Translations under genes and position numbers: made by a program
The notes under the pieces: generated by a model
Database searches by the model: none
What the model saw: only the letters and a program-made list of their open reading frames with translations
Told to the model about the DNA's origin: nothing
In this document: positions 8,236-17,584 of the stretch, one piece after another
Position numbering within the stretch: position 1 is the stretch's first letter
Layout of the letters: every line of letters begins with the position of its first letter
Source of the DNA: Aureobasidium sp. EXF-3400
Lineage: Eukaryota; Ascomycota; Dothideomycetes; Dothideales; Saccotheciaceae
Direction: 5' to 3'
DNA: 20,462 nt
Assembly (NCBI GenBank): GCA_024195585.1
Contig: SWBL01000560.1
Span: forward strand, 1 to 20,462

Positions 8236-10773
8236 CTACATCATGCACAATTCGGCCCAGAGCGCGGCAAAGATACTCGCAAGCCATGGGACGATACTCG
8301 CAAGCCATGGGACTAAAGTTTGGGCGGAAGCAGAAATACTGCTGTTCGCGATTGGTTGGTCAGAAGAAGTGGCGTTACTGGGCGACTGTGTAATCGTTGT
8401 GCTGTTGGAGTTTGCGACTAGTCCAAAAAGTTCCTCATCTCCCTCTACGAGCACAACCGCCATTCCACTCTGGAAACGCGTTAACGGGTGTCTGGAATGT
8501 CAAAGATGTTAGATTCGGCCAACACTTACCACAAGATGCCACTGAAGATGACAGTGCAACAGCCACGCGCCTGGGTTGTCGGTAAAATACCTATGAGAAT
8601 ATTGGAATCAGTGTCACGCTAAATGCAGCATACCATAACCGGAGCAAGCTTACCTGATAGCCGCCCATCCAGATGCAGGAAGCTCAACTGTGTCCCGGTA
8701 TGGGGGATTGTCCAAATTGAGCAACGACTCCGGTGCATCATTGACCGATGCGTATGGAAAGTCACCATCACCAGTGCCTAGCACCCAAAATTTGTGACCA
8801 TGGAGATGCATCGGGTGCCCCATCTGCGTGGTAATATTAGCGTACTGCAAATGATACAACGAGTGGAATGAAAGCTTACATTATCCATAGAATCGTTCGC
8901 GATCCTCATAATAATGTCGACTGTTGAATTAAAGGGCATGTGTAGAGTTGTGTTAGCATTCCAGCCGTCAGAAACATTGCCATAGATGATAGGTGTCTTC
9001 GGCTCGGAATAAGGGTAACCGTTTACAACCCACACCACGATGTCTGTCTGGCTGATGTTGAAATGTTTCGTCTCCACTGCCCGACCGGCTGGGGGTGGGG
9101 TGCGTTCAAAAGGTGCCAGACTTTCTGCTACAAGGCTTGATGCCGCACCTTTTGCAGAGCCGTTCACAAGCATGTGGACCGTGTCGGAATCATCGTAGAT
9201 ATCCAGGAGTGCATCTGTGGAGATGTTGGTCGAAGAGTTGGGTTGATCCAGCACAACTGCGCCATCGCTTGTGTATTCGACGATGGCGACGTCCTCGATG
9301 ACTTGCTGCATATCACCGATTGGGGTGGCAGCAAAACGAAGAAGGTATCGACTAGGGAGCTGATCCAATTTGATCATAACTGAATACCGCTGACCAATGG
9401 CAATAGGGAGCACCTGCGGTTAACGTAGTTCAATTAGCCTTCCTCGAGAGAATAACGCAGAGGTGAGGACAAGATACCTTTACTTCTTGCATCTCTACAT
9501 AGAGCCCATCGGCGGCGTAGACGAACATTGAGTGCGAATCCAATGAAACACTGAGTTTGGTGGTGGAGCCCGCGTTCACAAGGTCAAGAGCCAACCATCC
9601 CAAGGAAGCGTTCGCCGAAGTGATAAATAAAGCGGAAGTCGTTTTGGTGCAAGTTTCCGGACCAAGAGAGCTGGAATTATACCCTGCCTTGAACATTGTC
9701 ATGGGCACGCAGCCGCGAGGACCTAGCGAAGAAGACATGTTTTTCATGCTTGACATCTGTCTCTTCTGTCTTTCCATACGCTGCATGGTGTTACTCATCG
9801 AAGTTGATGACATTGACATGCTTGCGGAGGTACTTGAAGACAGAGGCATATCCATTGGCATGGTCGAAGACATCGCCAAGCTCATGGTGCTGCTACCCAT
9901 GTCCATAGAAGAGCTGTCATTCGGACCGATGCAAAGCTTCGTGCCACAATCTAAAATTTGCTGTGGGAGACACTGCACTCTACCCATACCGTTCGCTAGC
10001 AAGCTGTCAACGCAGCTCGGAAAGGCTCCAGTTTGCATGTAATCGTGGTAGACTTCGTCGGACAGGTTGTGGTACCAATCTGTCAGCATCACGGGTACAG
10101 CCTTGCGCTCCGCCTCCAGTAGAGCGATGTAGTCCCTGTCATAAGCTGCAAGAGACTGGAATGGCCGTCCACGAGATTTCTTGGGATGAACGGTTATGGT
10201 GCCACGTATAGCATCATTGTAGTATGCGCGGAAGTGAGAATGGTACCAGTAGAAGCCGTACTGATCGTTCAGGGAGAAACGGTATGTGAAGTTGCCTCCG
10301 GGCACAATAGCATTCTGTTTCGACGGTCAGCGAATTTTACTCAAGGCTGGTCCATGGGGTTCTGACCTGAGTGACACCAGGAACGCCATCCATATCCGGA
10401 GTGCCGCGTTGAAGCATGCCTGTAGATGACTTGTTAGCAAGTAATAGACTTCATTGGCGATGAGCTTCGACAAAAACACTCACCATGCCAGTGAATGGTA
10501 GTTTCCACTGCAAGCTCGTTCTTGACGAAGATCTCAAGTGTATCTCCTTCATCAGCCTCTATATGAGGAGCAGGCTGTTGGTTGTTGATGAGGTAAACCT
10601 CTCGAGAGAATCCATCTGATGCAGGATTAGTACATGTAGCCGATGAGGATATATTGATGCGTCGTACCTGGAGCTCGCTCTCCGGTATGGATAGTAAAGT
10701 TGTGTGAGCGCACTGCTGCAAAGCCACTCCTGGCCAAACACAACGAGGCTAACAGAATGACTGGAAGAACCAT
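8236..10773 (-). CDS. Secreted multicopper oxidase (Abr1/Fet3-like) with methionine-rich insert
   Basis: Eight exons on the minus strand: 10773-10668, 10615-10484, 10419-10367, 10314-9478, 9413-8880, 8823-8654, 8590-8530 and 8469-8236. They give 708 residues, and all introns are GT-AG (52-64 bp). The start has a CAACCATGG context and encodes a signal peptide (about 1-20). All four copper motifs are complete: HWHG 77-80, YHSH 121-124, HPMHLHGH 557-564 and [12 protein letters not shown] 623-634 with axial M634. The enzyme should couple one-electron oxidation of a substrate to reduction of O2 outside the cell. [11 protein letters not shown] after motif 2 recalls Abr1-type ascomycete oxidases. 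Residues 234-290 hold 15 methionines, similar in idea to the Cu(I)-binding segment of bacterial CueO. The C-terminus is a hydrophobic tail after a Ser/Asn-rich spacer, suggesting GPI or membrane anchoring. Intron 5 could instead end at 8845, adding seven residues, but that intron would be only 35 bp; the 56-bp form has a CTAAT branch site. The substrate (cuprous ion, Fe(II) or phenolics) is not settled. Confidence 0.88.
8272..8313. repeat. Perfect 21-bp tandem duplication in the oxidase C-terminal tail
   Basis: The 21-bp unit at 8272-8292 is repeated exactly at 8293-8313. Read in the oxidase frame it duplicates seven hydrophobic residues (VPWLASI twice), lengthening the C-terminal hydrophobic segment. 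Perfect identity suggests a recent event. Confidence 0.9.
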
Positions 10774-11205
10774 GGTTGTCGTGCATCTATGAATTCACGC
10801 ATGGTCAAGGGGCATCACGCCAGATATAATCACATGTCAAATTCCAAGCAAGCGCCGCCATCCTGCTGCGAGTCGTACTAGTTCCGCAAAAATGTCGCAC
10901 TACTCCTGGCTTGGCAAGCGCCACCGCATAAAACGCGCAGCAAGGTGAAAACTCTGTCGCGCAGATTGCAATGCTTAGCCTCAGAGCACTAACGTGCCTG
11001 ATGGAATGTAGCGGAGTGTTCTGTCACAATGAGACTCTCTCCACTACTGTCCTCTTAATGTGCTCGGAACCATCATAATTCCTACCGATCGTGTTGGCGT
11101 ATTCATTCTTGTCATTCGACTGCCGAAACTTCGCTCATCATTACTTGAATCGTTCTAGATTTCTGGCACTAGACCCTTTTTGGGTTCCAGTAGGCCAAGT
11201 TTTCC
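10774..11205 (-). promoter_or_regulatory. Upstream region of the multicopper oxidase
   Basis: No gene is seen. A TATA-like TTATATC on the minus strand at about 10823-10829 lies some 55 bp before the ATG, and the shared 15-base motif is at 10925-10939. The far end approaches the decayed ceruloplasmin-like pseudogene. Confidence 0.45.
10925..10939 (-). promoter_or_regulatory. Copy of the 15-base ATPase-promoter motif before the oxidase
   Basis: The minus strand reads TGCGCGTTTTATGCG, one mismatch from the ATPase copy at 1633-1647 and in the same orientation relative to its gene. It lies 152-166 bp before the oxidase ATG, within the range of the ATPase copies (134-180 bp). It suggests shared control of the two genes. 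Confidence 0.55.
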
Positions 11206-12412
11206 TTACATAGCAGTGTACTTTATGATCATGTCAATGTGGGGTATGAACATTGGCCACTTTGCCAAGCGCTTCCCATCATGCTCATCAGTGTCTTTAC
11301 AGACATATGATTGTGGAGTGTCACATGAACATACAACGTGCCATCGTGCGTTCCGGCCAGTAGTGGGTTTAAGCCCGAAAAAATCAGCTAACGTTCGTCC
11401 ATTGATGGTATGTTCCAAGTTGCTCTCTGAGAACCTGGGTCCACACGATTGACTCGGAGTTCTCCTTGTGTGATGTTGGTCTTGTTCAGAGTGTTCTCAC
11501 CAATGTAGTATGGTTTGTTCTCAACGAAAACAAGAAATAGTGTCGAGACCTCCTCTGTCATACTGGAACCGGGAGGTGCTAGGACATCCAAAGTGTGTTT
11601 GACGAGCTCGCCTGTAGAAGGTTGACGCTCCTACAAGCCGCTGAAGACGTCCTGTGTTCCAGCTGCATCGGAGTAAGATCTCCAGGCTAACGATGGTGGA
11701 TCAAGGGAGCCCGAACCGGCAGGTTCTATTGCAAACTATTAGCCACATACTAATCGACGTTCTCGAGTGATCAAATGAGCATCCCTCACCAGGAACCTTC
11801 CAAGTATACAACCAGGTTGACTCAGGCATGACCGCATTACCACCAAAATCTTTCCCAGCACCGGAGAGACCTTCATCCTCCTTGGTATAGCGGAAGCCGT
11901 GGGGATGCATCGTGTGGCTGTGGGCAGCCATATTCTTGAATATAACTTTGTCTGTATCACCGACTTCGGCTCGAATATTCGGGCCCGAGATTCCAAGCCA
12001 CTTTCGAAATCAACATGGTCAGTAAACTGCCACGCTAGTGCTGATGTTCATGGTTGTCTCACTTCGGGACGGGTTGACTGCTGAGTGAATGAGCCGTCTG
12101 TGTATTCGCGAAAGAGTGCCTTTTTGCAGATATGCCCGATCCTTTGTGCATTGTTGCCGGCGACAGCAGCAGCCTGGGGCGATCCATCAGTTAGCATGCC
12201 ATTCATGTTCTCGAATTCGCTACGGATCGTTAGCTTTCTTCTTTGTGCGTGTATGGGCAAGTGAATTACCTAGGCATATAGTCCTAATCCTCCTCGACAG
12301 CGGCGACATAATACATCCTCGTCGTCGAATTACCAATCGCTACATCCTGTCCGGCATGTACGAGAGAGGTATACAAGCAGATGAATGAAACGAGAAGTTG
12401 TGAAGTCCGCAT
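11206..12412 (-). pseudogene. Broken ceruloplasmin/hephaestin-like multicopper oxidase
   Basis: On the minus strand an ATG at 12412 opens a signal peptide (MRTSQLLVSFICLYTSLVHA), followed by RMYYVAAVEED, a TAG, then DYMPR. The family has a Trp at that TAG (WDY), so TGG became TAG, a change in RIP context. Later pieces, joined by intron-like gaps, include KKALFREYTDGSFTQ, WLGISGPNIRAEVGD, HTMHPHGFRYTKEDEG (first copper motif intact), PPSLAWRSYSD where the second HxH motif should be, then a second TAG. A further piece runs FLVFVENKPYYIGENTLNKT and on to RTLADFFGL. No third or fourth copper motif (HxxHxH, HCHxxxH) was found beyond it. Two stops, a lost HxH and a missing C-terminal copper half point to a dead gene. 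It is a distant relative of the gene at 17585, not a recent duplicate. Confidence 0.75.
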
Positions 12413-13319
12413 CTCAAAATGACGATCGAAGTCTCCTCCGCCCCATCCATCAGAAGCTTGGGATGATGGTGTCTTCTCGTCATAAACCTCTGTCGGTACA
12501 ATGCATACAGATGATGAATCTGGCATAAGGTTTAATGGAGGGTTGCCGAATAGGCGATATTTGACTAGATCAGATCGTACAAGGAGGGGGAGACAAGGGA
12601 ACTTGATCGGACCGCACAATTCACGCACCACAATCAACGGGCTGGCAGCAGTAGCCGTGGAATATGCTGCGCCATCTTGACCAGATCTACATGGATCTCT
12701 AGCAGGTGAACGAAAGTTCCGCAATGCTAGCTCGTTAAGGGCTTTCCGTGTGCCCACATACTCCATTTCGATTGAATGCATTGGATACAATAACGATAGA
12801 AACGCCATAAAACTGTACAAGGTTGATCATAAAAATATGAAGATCATCCCTCTTGTTGGGCGTAGCGAAAAATGAAGGCTAGCGGGCGGGGCTCCAGACG
12901 CCAAAACGTGCCGGGTCGATAGATCGGGACGCACAAATGCCTCAATAGGTCACGTGCTGTTCCACCGATACTGAAACGGAATGAGACGGAACCTCAGATA
13001 AAGATTCACTCTTTCATCTCAGGACTTGCGGCTGAATTGTTCAGCAGCTAGCGGTGGACGCGCGCGAAAGTCCTGCATGCAACGTTTTCTCTTAACGTCT
13101 ATGTATGTGACTTTCAAGATCTATTGTCTCGAATCGAAGAGTTTCAACACGCGACTTTGCCATCGAACAACTTTTTCCAGGCATAGTACGGAAAGCTGAA
13201 CATTCACTTCACAGCCTTAGCATTCATCGAAATCGATTGACCCTTTCCTAAGCGCAATCTCTGCCTGTAGGAGTGTGTTCTAAGGAGCTCGGTTAAAGGT
13301 CCCTCACGTTTCCTAGGTT
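12413..13319. other. Spacer between the pseudogene and the copper-fist gene
   Basis: An open stretch on the minus strand (12820-12413) lies in frame before the pseudogene ATG but shows no domain and is probably non-coding. The right half should contain the promoter of the copper-fist gene. It includes CGCACAAA at 12930-12937 (TTTGTGCG on the minus strand), the core also present in the ATPase promoter. No clear TATA box was found. Confidence 0.45.
12930..12937 (-). promoter_or_regulatory. TTTGTGCG core upstream of the copper-fist gene
   Basis: The octamer shared with both ATPase promoter repeats occurs on the minus strand about 385 bp before the copper-fist ATG. One octamer match alone is weak; it is listed because it could indicate autoregulation. 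Confidence 0.25.
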
Positions 13320-14616
13320 ATGGTTGTCGACAAAGATGGCTCGAAATGGGCATGCCGCACCTGTCTGTTGGGTCATCGGGTGTCCAGTTGTAACCACACG
13401 GGCAAGTCTCTTCTAGATTTTGTTTACATCTGGCTGCTGATTTGCTATGATTCCAGACCGTGACCTGCTTCCTGTACCCAGGAAAGGTCGTCCAGTCAGC
13501 CAGTGCCAACATTGTCGTATTGAGCGGAAGGCACGGTCCGCTCATGTCAAGTGTGAATGTGGAGCGAAACCGTTCCCTGAAGAGAGATGTTCCTATATGC
13601 AAAAAGCCAAACCTGGAGATATTCAATCTACTGCCTCCGCCACGGTGTTAGTGGATGGCCGCGCATTATCCACACACAGCATGGATTTCGAGCCTACATC
13701 ATTATCCAATGATCGTCTTACAAACGAGCGGCATTGCTGTTGTCCTCACGGCGGAAAGTGTATTTGTATCGATCCTAAGCAGGAACAGCTCCAAAGCAAC
13801 AATGTCACATCGATGAAGGATCCAGATACGTCGGACCCACATATGCGTGGCAAACCTAGAGCTGCCATCCAAGGATCCAGAGTGCGACTTGAGGCTAACG
13901 TCAACGACCGCCACGAACTGCTGCTGCCAAACAGCTCTAGTCATAGCCAAAATCGCCCAACCACTAAGCCGCCTCACTGGGTGAATGAACACTATGAGCA
14001 AACCACAGCTCCTCCTTTCGAGGATAGCTCGGCGCGCGTTCAGGATTGGCCTCAAGCTTGGCCAGATACTCACCAATCGGTCTTTCCGAACGTTGACGAC
14101 CATGTGCCGGACTTTTTCCTCCTTGGACAAGATTCACCACACTCTCTTTACGACCTCAGCAACTCTTCTTTGCCAGTGCATAGTGATATGCCATCAATCG
14201 CCAACACATTCGCCTGCACGCTAGATATGTCATACAAAGGATATGGCAGTTCGAGCGCGTCAAGGATTCCTCCAGATGTAGTTATTTCTGACGCGCCGTC
14301 AACATCATCCTGTCCGACGCCTTGGTCTTCAGCCAACCTTCGCACGGACCAGTGGTCAGCTATAGATTGGACAAGATATGAGAACTTGGGCTGGACCCAG
14401 CCAGCGTTCATGAGTGAAACTATGGATGGAGTATTCGAAGATGGAAGTTTGTCCATTGCCGAAGACATGAGTTGGGCCGATCGCGCGGATGCGCACGAGA
14501 ATATCGATCACAGGCTTCAGATCGGCTCTAATAACAGTTTTCTGGGCGAAAGCACGTTCGGTGTTGGCCGTACGAAAGACGCTGAATCAGAAGATGGACC
14601 GAGAATGCCTACATAA
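13320..14616 (+). CDS. Copper-fist transcription factor (Ace1/Cuf1/AceA family)
   Basis: Two exons, 13320-13401 and 13457-14616, give 413 residues. The copper fist fills residues 1-63: WACRTC with C12/C15, GHRVSSCNH with C24/H26 (the Zn ligands of the family), KGRPVSQCQHC with C44/C47 (the GRP minor-groove loop) and HVKCEC with C60/C62. A Cys-rich knot at 121-131 (CCCPHGGKCIC) is likely a second Cu(I)-sensing cluster, as in Cuf1-like proteins. The rest is Ser/Pro/Asp-rich, with several Trp and acidic patches, plausible as an activation region. The intron (13402-13456, 55 bp) starts GCAAGT rather than GT; only this GC-AG splice joins CNHT to DRDLLPVPRKG in frame. The family senses copper and activates efflux and metallothionein genes or, in Mac1-like members, uptake genes. 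The neighbours favour a detoxification activator, by inference. Confidence 0.9.
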
Positions 14617-15521
14617 CCACTGGGAAGCAACACCGTGTACATTGGAGCCATGGATGTCACTAGCCAGTCCGAAACTCCCCAGCACTGAAGATGCAGTCGC
14701 GACACATCAAAGACAAGGAAGACTCTTAACGTCCCTACGGGCGAGCTGACCACTTTGCTAAGCCCTTACTAAGCTTCTACCACATCTGCACCGCCTCAAC
14801 GTAATAACGTGCAATCACCTTCTACTGAGAATAATATCCCATTTAGTTTGACCATTTCTTGGTACATGGAGAGTGTACTAACGTGACAATGTACAAAGGT
14901 CGGTGAGATGCCGTCGTAGACTAGAGCAGACAGACGGGCTGGTGACAAGTGCAAGGCTCAGTGCGCTGGGAATCTAGTCGAGGGGCCGGGACTCGACTGC
15001 TTGTGTCGCTTGTGAACTTGTCGTGCAATTCCTCGTCAACGTCCAATGCTTCTCAGCCCACGAGATCGTAGGCTTAGCGTTGTCAATATCGCATTTGTCT
15101 CGGTCGTGCCAACCTTAGTCTTCCCATTTGTCCCAACTGCTATTGCGAGGTCTAGAATACAGGTCTTGTAGATCAAGATCTGGTATGACAGGATAGGCTG
15201 TCTGCAGCAGGTGCTTAACCCTAGTAAGACCGACCTTGTTGTGTCCAGGAGTTGTGGTTTGTGAATAGATCGAAGTGCGATGATTCGGAAAGTGCTTTAA
15301 GCTTGCGCAGGAGCAAAGACGAATGTCTAGACACGTCTCCCCCATATCTTAGATCCATCAGTAACACTCGGTTCTTCGTACTGAGGGAACACGGGTGGTG
15401 TTCAGGAAGCCAAATACGAGTCCCACGAGATGAGCGCTGAATCCTACCTGCGAACAAAGAGTATCTGGGTAATCTAGTAGATCCTATTAGCTCCGATAGT
15501 GTCACAACAGTTCGATCATTA
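14617..15521. other. Spacer after the copper-fist gene
   Basis: No gene was recognised in about 0.9 kb. Short open stretches on the minus strand (15505-15221 and 15345-15115) have no convincing motif. They may be further decay products of the transporter relic to the right. The first part should include the 3' untranslated region of the copper-fist gene. Confidence 0.45.
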
Positions 15522-15974
15522 CATATAGATTAAAGCTTCGATGCCACCCCACTGTTGTAATGCCTGGATTGCGCAGGCAATTAGGAGACATCTCCGACAG
15601 TGCAGACCTGCGGATTTTTACCGCCTCACTGAGAAGGCGGGTTGGGTTCTGTTTGCAGCATATAATGTTACTTGAGCAAATTCTTCCATGATGCTTTACC
15701 AGTCTCATGTGCCAAATCGACAGCTTCCAGGATGCCAGCGTGAAGAAGCGCGATATTCCCTCGACTCGTTTTGTGCTCACTCATTCTTGTTCAGAACTTC
15801 GTGTGCTTCCTCGTTCCTGACCTTCGATACAAGCCAATGTGGGGTTCCTGGGATAACCAGGACGAGGAAGATCATCGGAAAGGGGAATAAACACTGAAGG
15901 ATGGTAGGAACTCTCCATGTATAATTCGCGTCGGAGTCGATACTCTGGAAGGCAAGATTCATCCAGTAGACCAC
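15522..15974 (-). pseudogene. MFS sugar-transporter relic
   Basis: On the minus strand, 15974-15777 reads like the middle of a fungal sugar porter: VYWMNLAFQSIDSD, WRVPTILQCLFPF, then a hydrophobic helix and IPGTPHWLVSKVRNEEAHEVL. That last segment corresponds to the conserved PESPRWL loop after helix 6. After frame changes and stops, 15596-15522 reads LLIACAIQALQQWGGIEALIYM, matching the QQ..G.N..IYY helix 7 region. Neither the N-terminal half nor the C-terminal helices could be traced. These proteins import sugars at the plasma membrane; this copy is non-functional. Confidence 0.65.
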
Positions 15975-17037
15975 TATGATACCTTTGAATCCGTCAACTA
16001 AGCACTGATATCCTATCTAGTACAGATGATCAGGGGTGTGGTTTTCATCGAAGTTGAGAGTCGTGACTTGAGCGCATGCGAGCATCCCCCTTGACGTCTT
16101 TGGTCTGTCTGGCCTCTTCATGCGGTCAACCATCCAGGTGATTTGTTCAGATCATTGCATCGAGATGCTTATATACAGATGCCAGGTCGCCGAAATGCGA
16201 CCCAGGCATCTGGTATTGACTGTGTCGGGCGCTGATCAGTACGGGCTGACACAACACGAAACGACGCAGCGAAAGCCGACTTGTATGCTATGTTCGAACG
16301 GAAAGTCGCCCAATCCAAAAGACGCGCAGAATCCCTGAAACTAGAGCGGGGATAGTCTCAAATCTTGCAAGGCTGACAACGGATCAGTGGGACGTGAAAC
16401 CTGTCTGACAACTTTGATCGCAGAAGCTCGCATAGATACTGTCGAGCCATCCTGAGCTTTGAGCCAACTCACAGCTATTCCGGCCCAAGAATGCAACAAA
16501 CTGATCAACCACGATGACGACCAATGAGTCGCGTTTCGAGCATGTCATTGCGGGATGATTTGTGGTTTGGATTGAATATCCCGAGAACCTCTTATCAACA
16601 CAATAACATGTGAAGGGCTTCACTATCAATCGATTGTTGGTCGCGCGTAGCGTTGTTGGGGGTTGAACGCAGGCTAACTCTCACGAACAACAGCAGCGAT
16701 TGAGCTGCATATGAGACAGTTGGCTTGCATTGTAGTGGGTTGCAGAGATGGACGAACGAGAACACGGAATATCGAGCTAGACTGACCGCTTGAGCTATGC
16801 GAATGGAAGACCACGTGCTAAGCCAACTCGAGCGACAGACAGATGATCATGCATTGGCATGGACGATGGATTGAGCCAAGGGATCGATCACGAGCTGGCT
16901 CAAAGTCCGTGGCTCAAAACGCCCTAAGCCAGCTTATGCATAATGAATGGGAAATCTCCAAAGCCTTCGTGCGTTCATGGTCTTTCTGCGCAGCCATCCG
17001 AGCTTCCGATTCGCTCTCGTTGGTCAGTGAGGTGAGA
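15975..17037. other. Spacer, probably eroded sequence
   Basis: No gene was recognised. Some traces of the transporter relic may extend to about 16100. Short open frames at 16120-16338 (+) and 16629-16384 (-) carry no motif. The octamer TTGAGCCA recurs in both orientations (see the repeat entry). Confidence 0.45.
16871..16917. repeat. Inverted and direct copies of TTGAGCCA
   Basis: TTGAGCCA at 16871-16878 faces TGGCTCAA at 16896-16903 and again at 16910-16917; another forward copy is at 16459-16466. The arrangement could be a dimeric protein-binding site about 700 bp before the ceruloplasmin-like gene, or simple chance. Confidence 0.35.
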
Positions 17038-17060
17038 TGACGTTGACGTCAGTGATGTCA
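17038..17060 (+). promoter_or_regulatory. Cluster of CRE/bZIP-type sites
   Basis: TGACG (17038), the perfect palindrome TGACGTCA (17044-17051) and TGATGTCA (17053-17060) lie within 23 bp, about 525-547 bp before the ceruloplasmin-like ATG. TGACGTCA is the classical ATF/CREB bZIP site, used in fungi by stress-response regulators. Whether it controls the downstream gene is inference. Confidence 0.5.
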
Positions 17061-17387
17061 GACTTGCCGAGGGCCGCGGCCCGCAGGTGCGTCCATGAGA
17101 TGGCCGACGCCACCGAGTTCGGCAAACAAACTGTCACTGTTCTGCGTTATTCTACCGTAGTGCGAACTCGAGGCCCGGGGCCGCGCAGGCTGGCCGGGAA
17201 TGCGACTATCGGATATCCTAGCTTTTTAAGTATATTCTTCTTGCACCTGCCATATCCAAGACAAGTGACGTTCGGTGGCTATGGCCCTTGAGCTCTTGTC
17301 GGCCATGCTATGGGAGCGACAATGGACTGGAGGCCTTCTTGGTCTGCTGCCGAAACGATGCTGCATCACCGACGACCTCTTCAATCA

Positions 17388-17395
17388 TGCGCAAA
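17388..17395 (-). promoter_or_regulatory. Mac1-type copper-response site candidate
   Basis: The minus strand reads TTTGCGCA, an exact fit to the TTTGC(T/G)C(A/G) consensus of yeast Mac1. It lies about 190 bp before the ceruloplasmin-like ATG. A second related core, TTTGTGCC, is on the minus strand at 17498-17491. Function is inferred. Confidence 0.35.
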
Positions 17396-17509
17396 GATCA
17401 AAATCGCGAAAAGCATCCTCGGAACGCGGAATGAGCTACCACTGAAGAAAAGCAGTGACATACTATCAACAACGGCCGTTCCGCATCGGTGGCACAAACC
17501 GCGCTTTTC

Positions 17510-17519
17510 TATAATAATA
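17510..17519 (+). promoter_or_regulatory. TATA-like box of the ceruloplasmin-like gene
   Basis: TATAATAATA lies 66-75 bp before the chosen ATG at 17585. It falls inside the longer open frame that begins at 17489, which supports the later start. Confidence 0.4.
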
Positions 17520-17584
17520 CAGCCCACTTGAGGCCAGGTCCTGGATTGCAGACACAATTTCGATATATCTCAGATCTCGCCCAA

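Noticed and set aside
8824..8879. Shorter 35-bp version of oxidase intron 5 (8879-8845)
   Set aside because: It keeps the frame, but is below the usual fungal minimum and lacks a branch site. The 56-bp version ending at 8824 has CTAAT and the same size as the other introns.
9557..10042. 161-codon open frame on the plus strand
   Set aside because: It is antisense to the large exon of the multicopper oxidase and mirrors its methionine-rich codons.
12413..12820. N-terminal extension of the ceruloplasmin-like pseudogene
   Set aside because: The frame is open, but the signal peptide starts at 12412 and the upstream peptide has no family features.
16786..16797. tRNA A-box-like sequence on the minus strand (TAGCTCAAGCGG)
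   Set aside because: No matching acceptor stem, D-stem closure or B box was found in the following 70 bases, so no tRNA can be supported.
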